Part shown: piece by piece, positions 37,101 through 45,737 of the stretch
Layout of the letters: every line of letters starts with the position of its first letter
Numbering within the stretch: the first letter of the stretch is position 1
DNA from: Anarhynchus alexandrinus
Taxonomy: Eukaryota; Chordata; Aves; Charadriiformes; Charadriidae
Length of the DNA: 64,000 bases
Assembly: GCA_008711295.1 (NCBI GenBank)
Contig: VUYV01000392.1
Coordinates: 80,154 to 144,153, forward strand
Direction of reading: 5' to 3'
Notes under the pieces: model-generated
Databases searched by the model: none
Told to the model about the DNA's origin: nothing
Seen by the model: the letters and a program-made list of their open reading frames with translations, nothing else
Made by a program: the position numbers and the translations under genes

Positions 37101-40100
37101 ACTACAGGGAAGGCTGCCCTCACTGCAGGAAACTAATAATAGCAAAACTTGGGAAAATACAGCCATCTCTTCAACCTGCCACAGACAACACAGATTTGGA
37201 AAGCGTAAAGATTTGCAATAACTTGCACAACTGCAGGTGCACACACGCCAGCACCTCCTTCATCCCTCCACTCCCTCTAATTCCCACATCCCTTCTTGTG
37301 CCTTCTCATGAGATATCGTTCATGGGAGGTCAGGTCTACGCTGACTAATTGGCCCGGATCTTCGCGTTCACCTCCTGCTCATCCACACAGAACAGCCTCT
37401 GACCCAAGCTTGGTGCAAGCTGGATATTGGCCCAGAACCACTGACTGGACCAGGATGGTGAAAACAAAGCCAGCGGACAGCTGACAGTCCACCAGTAACT
37501 TCCCAAAGCCCTGTAATGGCTTCTTCCACAGCTGACAGCAAAGGAATCCCAGTGTCCACACAAAAATACGACAGAAAGCCAAGAGCAAGGAACACGCCAG
37601 CCCTAGGCCAGCGACGCTGGCTGCCTTCTGCACGAAACCTCTGCGAGAGCGAAGCTATCCAAGGAGGTCGGACTGACCCACCAGCTGAAAGCCCAACCGC
37701 CCACCCTGGCTGCACACCAGCCCATCTGCTCCACACCTCCGTCCCACCGCCCGGGTGGCCGCTCCGGGAAGGTAACGCAGCCACGCGCCAGGTCCCTCCT
37801 CCGCCAGACGGATGGGTTACACGATCACACGCACGCCAGCAGCAGCGGTTTCCATTTCAAGCCTTTTGATAATGAATGCTTCTGCCTCCAGATAAGCAAA
37901 CGTGTTAAACTACGCTACAAACCCCATCCCTTCAGGCATACAGAGCAGATGTGCTGGAGGGAAAGGTAGCCGGACAGGGATATCTCTATTGCCTGATGAA
38001 TGCAGGATGCCTCCACCGACCTTGAATTTAACCTTGCAAAAGCTGGAAACATCACTTTAACTACAGCAGCGTTGTAGGCTCGCGGAACTGCAGCGACGCA
38101 TTAACAAACTTGCGGGTTTACATCGCTTCAGCCGCCTGCTGTAGGGCTGAAGTCTGATCTCTGCTGTACTTTCCCAAACGCTGCCTCTTTGAAAGCTTTT
38201 GCATATGTATTCCAGGACATTCCGATCGATTAGAAACTGGAGAGAGAGAGGAGGGGAAAAAATAACCGGCTAATCCCCAGCCCTTCCCTCGGAATGTAAA
38301 ACCACCCAGAAATCAAATAGCCCTCGGGAGTACCTGTCAATTCCGGTTGACTGGGCTGAATTAACCAGGGACGTGTCGCATTTATTTGCATGGTATTTGT
38401 GAACAGAATGACCCCGCTTTCAACAGTTAAATAAATATATATATAGAACAGAACAAGAGGGAACGGCTTCAAGCTCCAACAGGGTAGATTTAGACTGAAC
38501 ATTAGGAAAGAATTTTTCCCAGAAAGAGTGGTCGGGCATTGGCATAGGCTGCCCAGGGAGGGGGTTGAGTCACCGTCCCTGGAGGTGTTTAAGAGCCGTT
38601 TAGATGTGGTGTTGGGGGATACGGTGTAGGGGAGAACTTTGTAGAGTAGGGTGGATGGTTGGACTCCATGATCCCAAGGGTCTCTTCCAACCCAGACAAC
38701 TCTATGATTCTATGATTCTATATCTACAAATAAAAAGAGGGAAAACTAGAGGCAGGCTGTTCCTGTGTTCCGAGACACGTTTTCATCTCTGGATGGTGCA
38801 CAGTAAGTCAGGACAAAGCGACTCAGCTAATTCATGCCCCGAAGCAGCCGTTCAGAGAACGACGCAGGCAGTCACACCAAATAACCCCCCCAAACCTACC
38901 GGCCAGGTCAGGCTCTCCTCACCACCAGCCCACCTTTGGGGCTTTTCTTTCCCCCTCAGGCGGCAAAGCAAGGCACCTCTGGGTACAGAAGCGTCTGGGT
39001 GCCTTTGGTCATTTCAAAGTTGTAGTATCCACAGTAATTTTCTTTTGCCGGTCTTACGGATGGGAAGTGAGGAGCGGAGGTTATCGCAACATGCGTACCA
39101 AGCCTTGTACATCGACAGCAAGGCTGTAGGTGCCCCTGCTCTGGCAGGGGGGTTGGACTAGATGATCTCCAGAGGTCTCTTTCAACCCCGACCAGTCTGT
39201 GATTCTGTGACAGCAATGAGCAGGGCAGTGAGGAGGAGCTGGGTTTGGAGGCAGGCTCGGGGCAGCGCAAGGAGCAGAGGGGTCAGGATGCTGCTCTGAG
39301 CCACCTCGGGTCCCACCACTGCCAACAGCTACTGCTGACAGCACTTCTGAACCACGGAGCAAGGCATGTCATGCTTGCGGTCAGCAAAGGACAGAGGCCC
39401 ATTAATCATGGAATCACGGAATCTTCAGAGTTGGAAGGGACCTCTAGAGATCACCCAGCCCCACTCCCCTGCCAAAGCAGGATTGCCCAGAGCACATCGC
39501 TCAGGACTGCATCCAGGCGGGGCTTGAAAACCTCCAGAGAAGGGCACTCCCCCACCCCCCTGGGCAGCCTGTGCCACTGCTCTGCCACCCCAACCGGAAA
39601 GGAGTTTCTCCGTGTACTTGAACGGAACTTCCTATGTTCCAGCTTGTGCCCGTTGCCCCTCGTCCTGTCACTGGGAACCACTGGAAAGAGTCTGGCTCCA
39701 TCCTCCTTCAACCCACCCTTTAGATACTTGTACACAGCAATAAGGTCTCCCCTCAGCCTTCTCTTCTCCAGGAGGAGAAGGTCTCCAGGCAGCGCCAAGA
39801 GCTGCGCTTCGACAGGGCAGGAGGCACACGGGAGTGACACGAGAAGTCAAGTCTGGAGTGGGACAGAGAGCCAAAGGCCATCACCAGAGCTGCATGGGCA
39901 TCCCAGGACCGAAACAACACACGGTCGATAGCTTCTGTTAGAAGTGCGGTCCACGTCCAGCGTGGCACAGAGGGGCAGGACGGGAACGTTCAGCAGAGCG
40001 ACCGATGTCACCGCTGACACACCAAGGAGGAGGAGCGGCAGGAGAAGGTCGAACGCTGCCTGTTCTCCCGATGCCAGCTCTGCCCTCCGCACCAGATCTT

Positions 40101-43100
40101 TGCACACCCATTTCTGTGAGCTTCAAATATCTCCTGCAACTGTCCTCGACTCTTCCCAGGTTAACAGAGGGGCCTTCACCCCCTGGCCCTGGGGTCAAAG
40201 CACGATCCTCCACCAAGAAGTGAAAGGGCTGCCAGACCGTGTGAAGCAGCACCAAGGAATGGAAGAACAAGCTCAGACTTCGGAAGAGCCAGGTGGAGCG
40301 TGAGGCTCTTCACCGCTCCTCACGCCTGGTCAAAAGGTCCTGAAACCAGCAAGCCCCAAGATGGTAGCACCATGAAGACTGGGCATCCCACCTAAGGCTG
40401 GCAAATCTTCCCAGTGCTCTGCAAGTGCGGCACTGCCCCAAAGAGGCATCACAGCACCAGTGAAGCACAGCTCAGAAGAAGGGCAGCCACGGTCCTGCCG
40501 CCCAGCTTGGCTGGAATGGTGCCACAGTGGGCAACTGGGAGCTGGGGCCCCTCGCACCTTGGGAGCGAGCGCATCCAACAGCAGCCAAGCCCAGCATGGA
40601 TGCTTTTCGAAGTTTAACGTGGCCTTCATTCAACTTGGCTTCGTTCCCTTCCAAAGCAGATTAAGCTACGGTAATTAAAGCTCTTTTAACTTGCAAAGTT
40701 CAGTTGGATTCATTTTTCCCGTGCAGCCCCCGAGGAGCTCAGGACCGGGAGCCGCAGAGAGGAGGGTGCTTTGGGCTGATGACGGACCCGCGCAGCAGCC
40801 GATTGCCCAGAGACAACTAGGGCACCTGTAATCGCATCTCCCCAGGGACCGAGGGGATGGGGCTGTCCGGGGCCACGCGCGGCTCAGGCACCGGGCAGGG
40901 ATGTGTACAGCTGCAGCCTTCTAAGCATTTCACGTCGATACGCAGCAAGGAGCAAAGGAACGACGTGTAGAGAAACACCTCCTACCTACAGCTTCAAAGA
41001 GCTGCATCAAGGTGACACTGAGCGGTAGGGGGTGGGGGACACCAGCAAGGCAGCAGCGGCTGCTTTTCTCTTCTCCTTAAAGTAAAAATAATGGGCCCTT
41101 CTCCCTTGTGGCCCACATGAATATTTCATCAGCAAACTGCCTCATCCTCTATTAGATTTTTTTTTTTCCCCCTTTCTGGATGAAGTGGGAGGCTCGAGCT
41201 TACAGATCCCTCCACAGCCTCTCCAGGCGGAGCGAAGGATATTTTGGGCGTACAGTCAAAGTGCTGGGGACAGCCAGAGCAACGGCAGGATAACAGGGTG
41301 GAAAGATGTCAAGGCTCCAAGCGACTTTGTGCCTTTGGGAAGCAAGCACCCTGCTCACTCGTATGACAGCACTTGGATATCCTATGAGCACTGCGGAGGC
41401 AACACCGTGTCCTGCTTGTACCGGGCGAACAGGTTCTCGATCCATCACCGCCGAGAGAGCGAGTGGAGTCTTCCCCTCCAGCCTGTGCCTCACCGCACGG
41501 GCACCTGAGCTCTGCTCCTCTGCATCTGCAAGTCTGTAGGTCTGTTTGGCCCCGGGAAGCACGAGGGAGAAGAAACACCAAATTCCTGACATCACACATC
41601 GCAGCTTGAAACATCCCCTGCTGGCTTCGCTTATCGTAAGGCCAATTTCAGAGGAGGGCAGGCTCACCGTAAGAGAAGAGGACTGGAATTAGATGTGTTG
41701 ATATGATTCCCTCTCTGTCAAAGGCCTGAGATCCAGGCCCTGCTGGAGCGGCCACCACTGGCCACCACCACGTCCCCCGGGTACCGTTATGGAAGCTATT
41801 CCGCTCCCTTCCCTGCTCCTTTTTTTTTTTCCCCACTTGCCAGGGCTTTTCACACAGGAACAAGTGCTGCTCAGGCCCTTCCCGAGGGCCCAGTTTGCCT
41901 CTCCCCATACAGAAAAAGAAAACCATCAGTTTCATTTTATAGTATTTCTGGAAGAGAAATATTGGGTTTTTACTTAGACAAAACTGCTAAGAGACCCAAG
42001 AAAGCCTCACAAAAACAGAATCACAGAATCTCCTAGACTGGAAAAGACCTGTAAGATCATCCAGTCCAATCACTAACCTAACACCGACAACAACACCACC
42101 AAACCATGTCCCTGAGCACTATATCTACACAACCCTTAAATCCCTCCAGGGATGGGGACTCCACCACTGCCCTGGGTAACGCGTTCCAATGCCTGATGAC
42201 CCTTTCAGTAAAGAAATTCTTCCTAATATCCAACCGAAACTTCCCCTGGCGCAACTTGAAGACATTTCTTCTTGTTCTGCCACCTGGTAATTGACAGAAC
42301 AGGTCAACTCCCACCTCTCTGCAACCTCCTTTCAGGTAGTTGTAGAGAGTGATAAGGTCTCCCCTGAGCCTCCTTTTCTCCAGGCTGAACACCCCCAGTT
42401 CCCTCAGCTGTTCCTCATAAGACATGTGCTCCAGACCCCTCACCAGCTCCGTTGCCCTTCTCTGGACACAATGAGGAAAGATCTGAAACGCGGGAAGAAG
42501 TGCGGTAATGCACCCTGAGATCCAGCCCTCCAAACCCACGAGCCCTCCTGAACACAACATCTATGTCAGCCTCTCAGCAACCACGTTGGCAGTGGGCCTC
42601 CAGCCAAAACCACCACCTGGTCAGGAAAAACCTTAAAAGCAACTTCTGGTTTGACCGCTGCTCTTGGCAGGAGCCTCACAAGTCCGCATCTGGACAACGC
42701 CTTGCCTCCAGCTCAGGTTCTACTCGTGTCAAATGGGATGAAAGCCAATCCATCCTGTCCTACAGGACTCCCTGGGGGAGACAGAGGCAAAGCTACAGAC
42801 CTTAGGGAGAAAACCAGGATCCAGTGTATCCTAAAGGAGAGATGGGCCATCCCAACAGAGGCCGGAATCACACAAACGAAAATCATAAGGGGAAGGAAGA
42901 GGGTGATGGCAGACAGGCCCCCGGGGCTGTGGCTGTGCCCCTGGCTCACCTTTTTCTCATCTCCCTCTTGCAGGAGCTGGAGGTGGCTCCTCTTCTCGCT
43001 GTCCTTGCGGAGGGAGCTGTTCTGGTGGTGGGGCAGGCCCGTCGGCGGGGACACGCTCCGGCCCTGCGGGTCCACCCAGGTGTAGATGTGGTTGGTGACA

Positions 43101-43165
43101 TAGCCCCCCGGGATGCGTCCCACCGAGTGTACCGAGAGGTTCAGCTTCTTGCAGCCTTTCAGCAC
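972..43165 (-). CDS. WHRN: whirlin (PDZ scaffold), exons 2-12, 5' partial
   Basis: Eleven exons on the minus strand join to 720 codons plus a TAG stop: 42950-43165, 29239-29364, 17224-17426, 16336-16372, 14798-15010, 14248-14460, 5983-6054, 4978-5575, 2615-2793, 1845-1967 and 972-1154. Counting from the first residue of exon 2, the product has the end of PDZ1 (about 1-20), PDZ2 (about 73-155), the second harmonin-homology domain HHD2 (about 195-275), a long Ser/Pro-rich linker (about 300-620) and PDZ3 (about 625-715). The order and sequence match vertebrate whirlin, known to organise stereocilia-tip complexes with myosin XVa, EPS8 and espin, and the Usher 2 complex with usherin and ADGRV1. 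All introns are GT-AG and phases agree. Human whirlin is about 907 residues, so about 200 N-terminal residues (HHD1 and most of PDZ1, exon 1) are missing because they lie outside the window. No frameshift or internal stop was seen. Confidence 0.96.
1155..1844 (-). other. WHRN: WHRN intron 11
   Basis: 690 nt of unique-looking, moderately GC-rich sequence between the two PDZ3 exons. I saw no repeat or further exon. Open frames running through exon 11 into this intron are only read-through. Confidence 0.9.
1845..1967 (-). CDS. WHRN: WHRN exon 11: first half of PDZ3
   Basis: This exon is 123 nt and phase 0 at both ends (41 codons). It starts [20 protein letters not shown] and ends [10 protein letters not shown]. 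It has the PDZ3 carboxylate-binding loop TLGIAIEGG. The acceptor is CTCCCCGCAG. The donor GTAGGG is weaker than the others in the gene. Confidence 0.96.
1968..2614 (-). other. WHRN: WHRN intron 10
   Basis: 647 nt between exons 10 and 11 with normal GT-AG borders. I saw nothing else in it. Confidence 0.9.
2615..2793 (-). CDS. WHRN: WHRN exon 10: linker before PDZ3
   Basis: This exon is 179 nt. It supplies the last two bases of the Ala codon started in exon 9 and then 59 codons, from [20 protein letters not shown] to GASKP. The acceptor is TCTCTCCCCAG and the donor GTGAGG. The acidic Ser-rich block [18 protein letters not shown] is almost invariant in vertebrate whirlin as remembered. The basic stretch after it ([18 protein letters not shown]) is variable. 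The next exon starts with a Pro codon, giving SKP-PGLLEP. Confidence 0.95.
2794..4977 (-). other. WHRN: WHRN intron 9
   Basis: 2184 nt. It contains one CR1 fragment (4143-4648), two poly-T runs on the + strand (about 3723-3733 and 3778-3794) and a 10-G run at about 3961-3970. Otherwise it looks unique. Confidence 0.9.
4143..4648 (-). mobile_element. CR1 LINE 3' fragment
   Basis: On the + strand it starts TCATAGAATGGTTTGGGTTGG, the reverse complement of the CR1 3' end, and runs through the antisense of the conserved 3' region (GACACCTCCCACC, TTCTCTTCTCCAGGCTGAA). It is in the same orientation as WHRN. It is 5'-truncated, with no intact reverse transcriptase. Confidence 0.93.
4978..5575 (-). 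CDS. WHRN: WHRN exon 9: large proline-rich exon
   Basis: This exon is 598 nt. It starts in phase 0 ([19 protein letters not shown]) after GGTTTGGCAG and ends with the first base of a split Ala codon (PLPQAR-A) before GTGGGT. It encodes the Ser/Pro-rich disordered region. This has two polyproline blocks: PPPPP near the start and [14 protein letters not shown] in the second half. Two conserved islands interrupt the variable sequence: [20 protein letters not shown] and [18 protein letters not shown]. In mammals this region contacts SH3-type partners. The sense strand is very C-rich at the second polyproline block. Confidence 0.95.
5091..5156. other. G-rich complement of the exon 9 polyproline tract
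   Basis: The + strand opposite codons for [19 protein letters not shown] has runs of three to eight G (for example GGAGGGGGGG), enough for several G-quadruplexes on the template strand of WHRN. Confidence 0.6.
5576..5982 (-). other. WHRN: WHRN intron 8
   Basis: 407 nt of unique-looking sequence between exons 8 and 9. I saw nothing else in it. Confidence 0.9.
5983..6054 (-). CDS. WHRN: WHRN exon 8: short linker exon
   Basis: This exon is 72 nt and phase 0 at both ends (24 codons). It is preceded by TTTGCCTTATCAG and followed by GTAAGA. It begins [11 protein letters not shown] and ends [10 protein letters not shown]. The mammalian counterpart, as remembered, begins NTLDLEE and ends NINALPDVSV, so the exon is orthologous. 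It lies in the disordered region between HHD2 and the proline-rich segment. Confidence 0.92.
7577..8150 (+). mobile_element. CR1 LINE 3' fragment
   Basis: It runs in the CR1 sense direction from CAGGTCGAGGGAGCTCATCC to the terminal CTGTGATTCTGTGA. It contains the conserved GGAGAAGAGAAGACTGAGGG and GGTGGCAGAGCACTG blocks. It is antisense to WHRN and belongs to the subfamily ending ACCAGTCTGGGA. The 5' end and open reading frame are lost. Confidence 0.94.
8734..9325 (-). mobile_element. CR1 LINE 3' fragment
   Basis: It starts with CATGGAATCACGGAATCACGG (antisense 3' octamers) and extends to the antisense of the upstream GGTCATTCTCCCCCTCTAC region. It is sense relative to WHRN. It is very similar to the copy at 39407-39772. 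Confidence 0.94.
11841..12036. repeat. 49-bp minisatellite, four units
   Basis: Four consecutive 49-bp units begin AGTCTGGGGTCCAGCAGGCA at 11841, 11890, 11939 and 11988. They are almost identical: unit 2 has T for C in CATTGATGC. Such low divergence indicates a recent or homogenised expansion. Confidence 0.95.
12190..12370. promoter_or_regulatory. CpG-rich patch with RFX X-box
   Basis: This is a short CpG-dense stretch (ACGCGCGCTCGCACGCGCTC). TCTGCTATGGCAAC at 12303-12316 matches the palindromic X-box GTTGCTATGGCAAC at 12 of 14 positions. It sits in intron 7. Promoter or enhancer activity is inferred only. Confidence 0.45.
13480..13620. promoter_or_regulatory. AT-rich block resembling a conserved non-coding element
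   Basis: It has a homeodomain-type core AAATTAATTTT, plus CTTAATTAGAC, TGCTAATGCATTTATGATG and GATTATGATAAC, all within 140 bp of otherwise GC-rich intron. Function is inferred from composition only. Confidence 0.3.
14105..14167. repeat. 21-bp tandem triplicate
   Basis: Three units of TGCGGGGTGAAACACCTTTA(C) start at 14105, 14126 and 14147. The third has A for G (TGCAGGG). They lie 80-145 nt past the exon 7 donor. Confidence 0.92.
14248..14460 (-). CDS. WHRN: WHRN exon 7: end of HHD2 and Ser-rich linker
   Basis: This exon is 213 nt and phase 0 at both ends (71 codons). It begins [20 protein letters not shown] after CTGGCCCAG and ends TATTVSSAR before GTGAGT. The first part closes the harmonin-like helical domain ([20 protein letters not shown], charged and helical). 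The second part is a Ser/Thr-rich disordered linker with a run of five serines (VSSSSSHF). Intron 6, between exons 6 and 7, is only 337 nt. Confidence 0.96.
14461..14797 (-). other. WHRN: WHRN intron 6
   Basis: 337 nt between the two HHD2 exons. I saw nothing else in it. Confidence 0.92.
14798..15010 (-). CDS. WHRN: WHRN exon 6: HHD2 core
   Basis: This exon is 213 nt and phase 0 at both ends (71 codons). It starts [16 protein letters not shown] after TCTTCTGCAG and ends LLNTHAK before GTGAGG. It encodes most of the second harmonin-homology domain, a helical bundle: [20 protein letters not shown], then [20 protein letters not shown], then [13 protein letters not shown]. It is strongly similar to mammalian whirlin. 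In mammals the short C-terminal isoform, which lacks PDZ1 and PDZ2, starts from internal promoters in this part of the gene. I see no clear alternative first exon here. Confidence 0.96.
15011..16335 (-). other. WHRN: WHRN intron 5
   Basis: 1325 nt of unique-looking sequence. I recognised no repeat or extra exon. Confidence 0.88.
16336..16372 (-). CDS. WHRN: WHRN exon 5: 37-nt microexon between PDZ2 and HHD2
   Basis: A 37-nt exon is needed to keep frame between exon 4 (which ends with two bases of a Gly codon) and exon 6 (phase 0). It is preceded by TTCCTTGCAG and followed by GTAAGAG. It supplies the last base of the Gly codon and twelve codons, [12 protein letters not shown]. The human counterpart as remembered has the same length and the pattern xxGDxxxExxx(K/R), so the alignment is gap-free although the residues have drifted. 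The call rests on frame, splice sites, position and the shared GD/E residues. Confidence 0.85.
16373..17223 (-). other. WHRN: WHRN intron 4
   Basis: 851 nt, over half of it one CR1 fragment (16559-17010). Confidence 0.88.
16559..17010 (-). mobile_element. CR1 LINE 3' fragment
   Basis: It begins ATCATAGAATCATAGAATGG, antisense of the 3' octamers, and ends near ATTATCCTCATGGCCCTC. It is in the same orientation as WHRN, 187 nt upstream of microexon 5 in the transcript. Confidence 0.94.
17224..17426 (-). CDS. WHRN: WHRN exon 4: second half of PDZ2
   Basis: This exon is 203 nt. It starts in phase 0 ([13 protein letters not shown]) after CCCTGCAG and ends with two bases of a split Gly codon (NSA-G) before a GTATGT donor. 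It contains the PDZ2 alpha-2 helix ([11 protein letters not shown]), the last strand ([11 protein letters not shown]) and the linker [20 protein letters not shown] that leads towards HHD2. Conservation with mammalian whirlin is very high as remembered. The protein-binding groove His (HDEAV) of a class I PDZ is present. Confidence 0.96.
20056..20472 (+). mobile_element. CR1 LINE 3' fragment
   Basis: It starts near CACTCCTATGAGAGGCTGAA, continues with TTCAGCCTGGAGAAGAGAAG and ends CATTCTATGATTCTATGATTC. It is antisense to WHRN. Confidence 0.94.
21628..21790 (+). mobile_element. old CR1-like LINE relic (sauropsid type)
   Basis: The stretch GATTAGGCCTGTTAAATTTA and the following text (GAGAGGAGATAATATG, GGAGCTATACAAAACAATG, TCCTGTTTACCC) resemble the 3' region of old reptile/bird CR1 families (as remembered: TTTAGAGAAGAGGAGAT, TATAAAAT.ATGAATGG, TGTTTACCC). 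It is more diverged than the other copies here. Confidence 0.5.
25161..25178. repeat. (GA)n microsatellite
   Basis: About nine GA dinucleotides, followed directly by short A-runs. Confidence 0.85.
26340..26620. promoter_or_regulatory. CpG-island-like block in intron 3
   Basis: There is an abrupt change from AT-rich sequence to dense CpG (CTCCCGCGCGCGAAGG, GCCGCGGCGCGGGGACCG, CTCCCGCGCGGGTGAGTTTG). A TATAAAG lies just to the left (26328-26334) and a strong donor-like GGTGAGT follows on the + strand (about 26540). It may be an intragenic promoter, perhaps antisense to WHRN. No open frame or recognisable gene was found. Confidence 0.4.
26748..27322 (+). mobile_element. CR1 LINE 3' fragment
   Basis: It runs from GAGAACTTCAGGGCAGTGAT through GGAGAAGAGGAGGCTCTGGG to CATTCTATGATTCTATGACA. 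It is antisense to WHRN and immediately right of the CpG-rich block. Confidence 0.94.
29239..29364 (-). CDS. WHRN: WHRN exon 3: first half of PDZ2
   Basis: This exon is 126 nt and phase 0 at both ends (42 codons). It runs from [10 protein letters not shown] to STGLK and is followed by a GTAAGA donor. It carries the PDZ2 carboxylate-binding loop (SLGLMIRGG) and the [14 protein letters not shown] strand typical of class I PDZ folds. The acceptor is TTCCTCTGCAG. Only about 13 nt upstream of the exon begins the 3' end of a CR1 element, so most of the branch-point region of intron 2 is repeat-derived (see findings). Confidence 0.95.
29378..29800 (-). mobile_element. CR1 LINE 3' fragment abutting WHRN exon 3
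   Basis: The + strand AATCACAAGATGGCTTAAGT is the antisense of the CR1 3' end (compare AATCACAGAATGGTTTGGGT in other copies). It continues to CCTCCCAGCAGAGGGGCTCC. It is sense relative to WHRN and its 3' end stops 13 nt before the exon 3 start. Confidence 0.94.
32577..32987 (+). mobile_element. CR1 LINE 3' fragment interrupted by an assembly gap
   Basis: It begins GGGCTGGAGCATCTCTCTGA and ends CCACCAGTCTGGGATGCTGC. The N run at 32661-32767 falls in the part equivalent to 7807-7914 of the related copy. Its length is close to the expected missing 108 bases, so the gap size looks realistic. Confidence 0.9.
32661..32767. other. assembly gap (107 N)
   Basis: A run of N inside a CR1 element. Confidence 0.99.
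38445..38722 (+). mobile_element. CR1 LINE 3' fragment
   Basis: It runs from GAACAGAACAAGAGGGAACG to TCTATGATTCTATGATTCTA. It has the divergent ATTTAGACTGAACATTAGG version, like the copy at 45450-45737. It is antisense to WHRN. Confidence 0.9.
39127..39212 (+). mobile_element. CR1 LINE, short 3' end only
   Basis: About 85 bp: GGTGCCCCTGCTCTGGCAGG through ACTAGATGATCTCCAGAGG to CTGTGATTCTGTGAC. It is antisense to WHRN. Confidence 0.88.
39407..39772 (-). mobile_element. CR1 LINE 3' fragment
   Basis: It starts ATCATGGAATCACGGAATCT and ends CTTCTCTTCTCCAGG. It is nearly the same sequence as the CR1 at 8734-9325 but more strongly 5'-truncated. Confidence 0.93.
42018..42472 (-). mobile_element. 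CR1 LINE 3' fragment
   Basis: It starts CAGAATCACAGAATCTCCTA and continues with AAGATCATCCAGTCCAATCA. It ends near CCCTTCTCTGGACACAATG. It is a different subfamily from most copies here and shares its 3' end type with 46542-46698. Confidence 0.92.
42950..43165 (-). CDS. WHRN: WHRN exon 2: end of PDZ1 and linker
   Basis: This exon is 216 nt and phase 0 at both ends (72 codons). It starts VLKGCKK after a CTTCCAG acceptor and ends GDEKK before a GTGAGC donor. The opening residues form the last strand of PDZ1. They are followed by the whirlin-specific [20 protein letters not shown] segment, which is nearly identical to the mammalian protein as remembered. The second half ([19 protein letters not shown]) is more diverged. 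PDZ1 cannot be judged functionally because its carboxylate-binding loop is encoded in exon 1, outside the window. Confidence 0.95.
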
Positions 43166-45449
43166 CTGGAAGACAAGCCAAGGAGAGGAGGGAGTTAATG
43201 CCTACGGAGGGGGAAGGACAATCTGCCTTAGGACTCTGGGGTGACACAGCTTTGCTCTTCTATGAGGTTGAAAGATCTCAAGCTGCTCTGCAACAACCAA
43301 CTGAATGATTGAGCTACACAAAAAGCTAGTGGAAGAGCTGGAACTTTTCTATTCTTTCTTGAAGAGCAACAGTCTCACGGCAAAGCTGCTGCCACTGACA
43401 GAGAAAATGCGCTCTCCCCATGGGCCAGGGAGAGAGCGGAGTGAAGCGGAGTACGGGGGGGAAGGTGGGTAGTGACATGCCAGGAGGAACCCCAGTATGG
43501 GCTGAACCTGAGACTGAGCAGTTTCTGCAGCTTTGGAGAGGAATCGGAGCAGGACCGGGATGAATCCTGGAGGAGGGCAGCACTGCCGGTCCCCACAGCT
43601 CAGCCCCACGTTCTGCTGCTGGTAAAGCTCCTGATGCCTTCAGGGGACATTGACAACGCTCCCAGAAATTCAGCCTCTGTTGCCATCTCATTACCAGCTG
43701 CCTTCCCCAGCACAAGCGGTCAATTAATGAGTACAATAATTATTAAATATACACATATATTTAAAACAGCATACACAGAGATGACCTTGGGACCCAGAAA
43801 AGGTGATCTGCAATTGCTCCTCTGCTCCTCCAGCTTCCACCCAGAGAAGCTGACATAGTCTTTATGGTAAAATTAACATATAGGAGTTCTCCCTGTGGAC
43901 AGCTGTAAGCGCTGATCTCTTCTGAGACCTCAGGAACATCAACGCCCTTCATCTGCTCTCAGAAAGGAGGTGCTTTGGGGTTTTTTTCCCTATATACATC
44001 CTTTTGATGAGCTGCTCCTGCAAGGTGTCCTCTCCCCACTGAACAGAGAAGCTGCCGAGCAAAGCTCATCACCGGGAAGAACTAATACCGGCAGCTCTTC
44101 GGTAAAGAGTAATATCGTCAGTAATACTGGGCTGGCTGGATCCCAGGTCGGACCTGGCAACACTCCTGTCCCTCTCTGCCAGAGCTAGTGAGAATCCAGC
44201 TCGCCAATTCCCAGTTCAGCATCTCCATCACATATAGCTATTTGGCTGCAAATTTGTCACATGCTCCCAAGGTCATCACGTGCTTGGAGAGCTTAAACAC
44301 GGATTGCGAAACCAACAGCTCCATCAGAACAACCGCAGAGCGCTTCAACATCCCGGGCTGTTCGCCACCTCCAGCCCCTGTCCCCTTAGCTCCCGCGGTC
44401 CCTCAGACACATCGCCTGCCACCTCATCTGTCCCCGCGAGCGCACGGAGCCCGGCCTGGCCGGCAGGCAGCCAGAGGTGCCCACCGCACTCCAGTCTTGC
44501 CGACATCAGCCCAAGTCCCACTGGAGCTATTTCCGAGCCCGCTGTCCGCCCCGGGGTACCGCTCTCAAATGGGCACCACGGCGCAGGGACCCATCCATGC
44601 TTCAGGCTCAGCTTCTCGACCCAAAGCCCCTTCATAAAGCGCCAGGCAGACAGGCGCAGGATGACCTGAACTCCACCGCAGCGCGTTGGGGGTGGCAGGG
44701 AGGCTTCTCACCTACCCTGGAGCTACCAGGGCAGAGCGACCACTACGAGATGGGGTACAGGCCCCCCCAGAAACATTCTCCATTCATTCAAACTAGAGCC
44801 AGCTCGATGGAAACCTCTTTTAAACCTGCATAACGTCATTTACTTACCAAAATACCGAGACAGCAAACAGCACTGACAGTCCCACGAGCAAAGTCTCATC
44901 TCTGACTGAGGCTGCAACTCCTCGTCAAGCACAGGCAAACAACGAGGATAATCAGGGACTTGTCCAACTGTACAGGGTTACAGCCCTCCCTCTGCCACAG
45001 AAACGCCACCTGATCCCGACGCCTGCACTCCCTCCCTTTACCCCCTCTCGCTGAAAGAGCGGGCGCTCCGTTTGCGCTGATCCTGAGCATTCCTCACCCG
45101 GATATCTTCACACAACGCCTCAAAGCCGGCTGCCGAGCGTCACTGTAATTTAAGGAGCACAGAAAAATCCCTCTGAGCCATGGGTAGGTCAAGAGCACAC
45201 ACAGGGTCCTCGCTGAGCTGCTCCCCCCCCGTCTCACTGCATTCACTGCCACCCCCTCCCCACGCGGGTCCCTTCGGGACCGACACAGGGATCCCGTTTC
45301 CTCCCTTGCTCAGAGCATCCCTCCTGGCAGGGGAGGGGGGACCGAAGATAACCCTCCGGGGTTTCTACCACGCTGGAGAGATACCAGGTGCAGAAGTGAC
45401 CACGCGCAGACAGGGCCCCCAGCTCTGGGGGGTGACCTCTTCTCCCTGG

Positions 45450-45737
45450 TGACAAGGGACAGGATGAGAGGAAATGGGTTCACGTTATGCCAGGGGAGGT
45501 TCAGGTTGGATATTAGGAAACATTTTTTCACTGAAAGGGTTATTAAACATTGGAAGAGGCTGCCCAGGGAGGGGGTGGATTCACCATCCCTGAAGGTGTT
45601 TAAAAAAAGGGCAGATGTGGTACTTGGGGACATGGTTTAGAAGTGGTTTTGTCAGGGTAGGGTAATGGTTGGACTTGATGATCTTAAAGGTCCCTTCCAA
45701 CCTCAGCAATTCTATGATTCTATCCTATGATTCTACA
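45450..45737 (+). mobile_element. CR1 LINE 3' fragment
   Basis: It runs from TGACAAGGGACAGGATGAGA through GGTTGGATATTAGGAAACAT to AATTCTATGATTCTATCC and a further octamer. It is antisense to WHRN. Confidence 0.92.

Larger units (their letters stand above)
29365..42949 (-). other. WHRN: WHRN intron 2
   Basis: 13.6 kb between the PDZ1-end exon and PDZ2. CR1 fragments lie at 29378-29800, 32577-32987, 38445-38722, 39127-39212, 39407-39772 and 42018-42472. A 107-base N gap is at 32661-32767. The intervals 29.8-32.5, 33.0-38.4 and 39.8-42.0 kb look unique, and I could not name any feature in them. Confidence 0.85.
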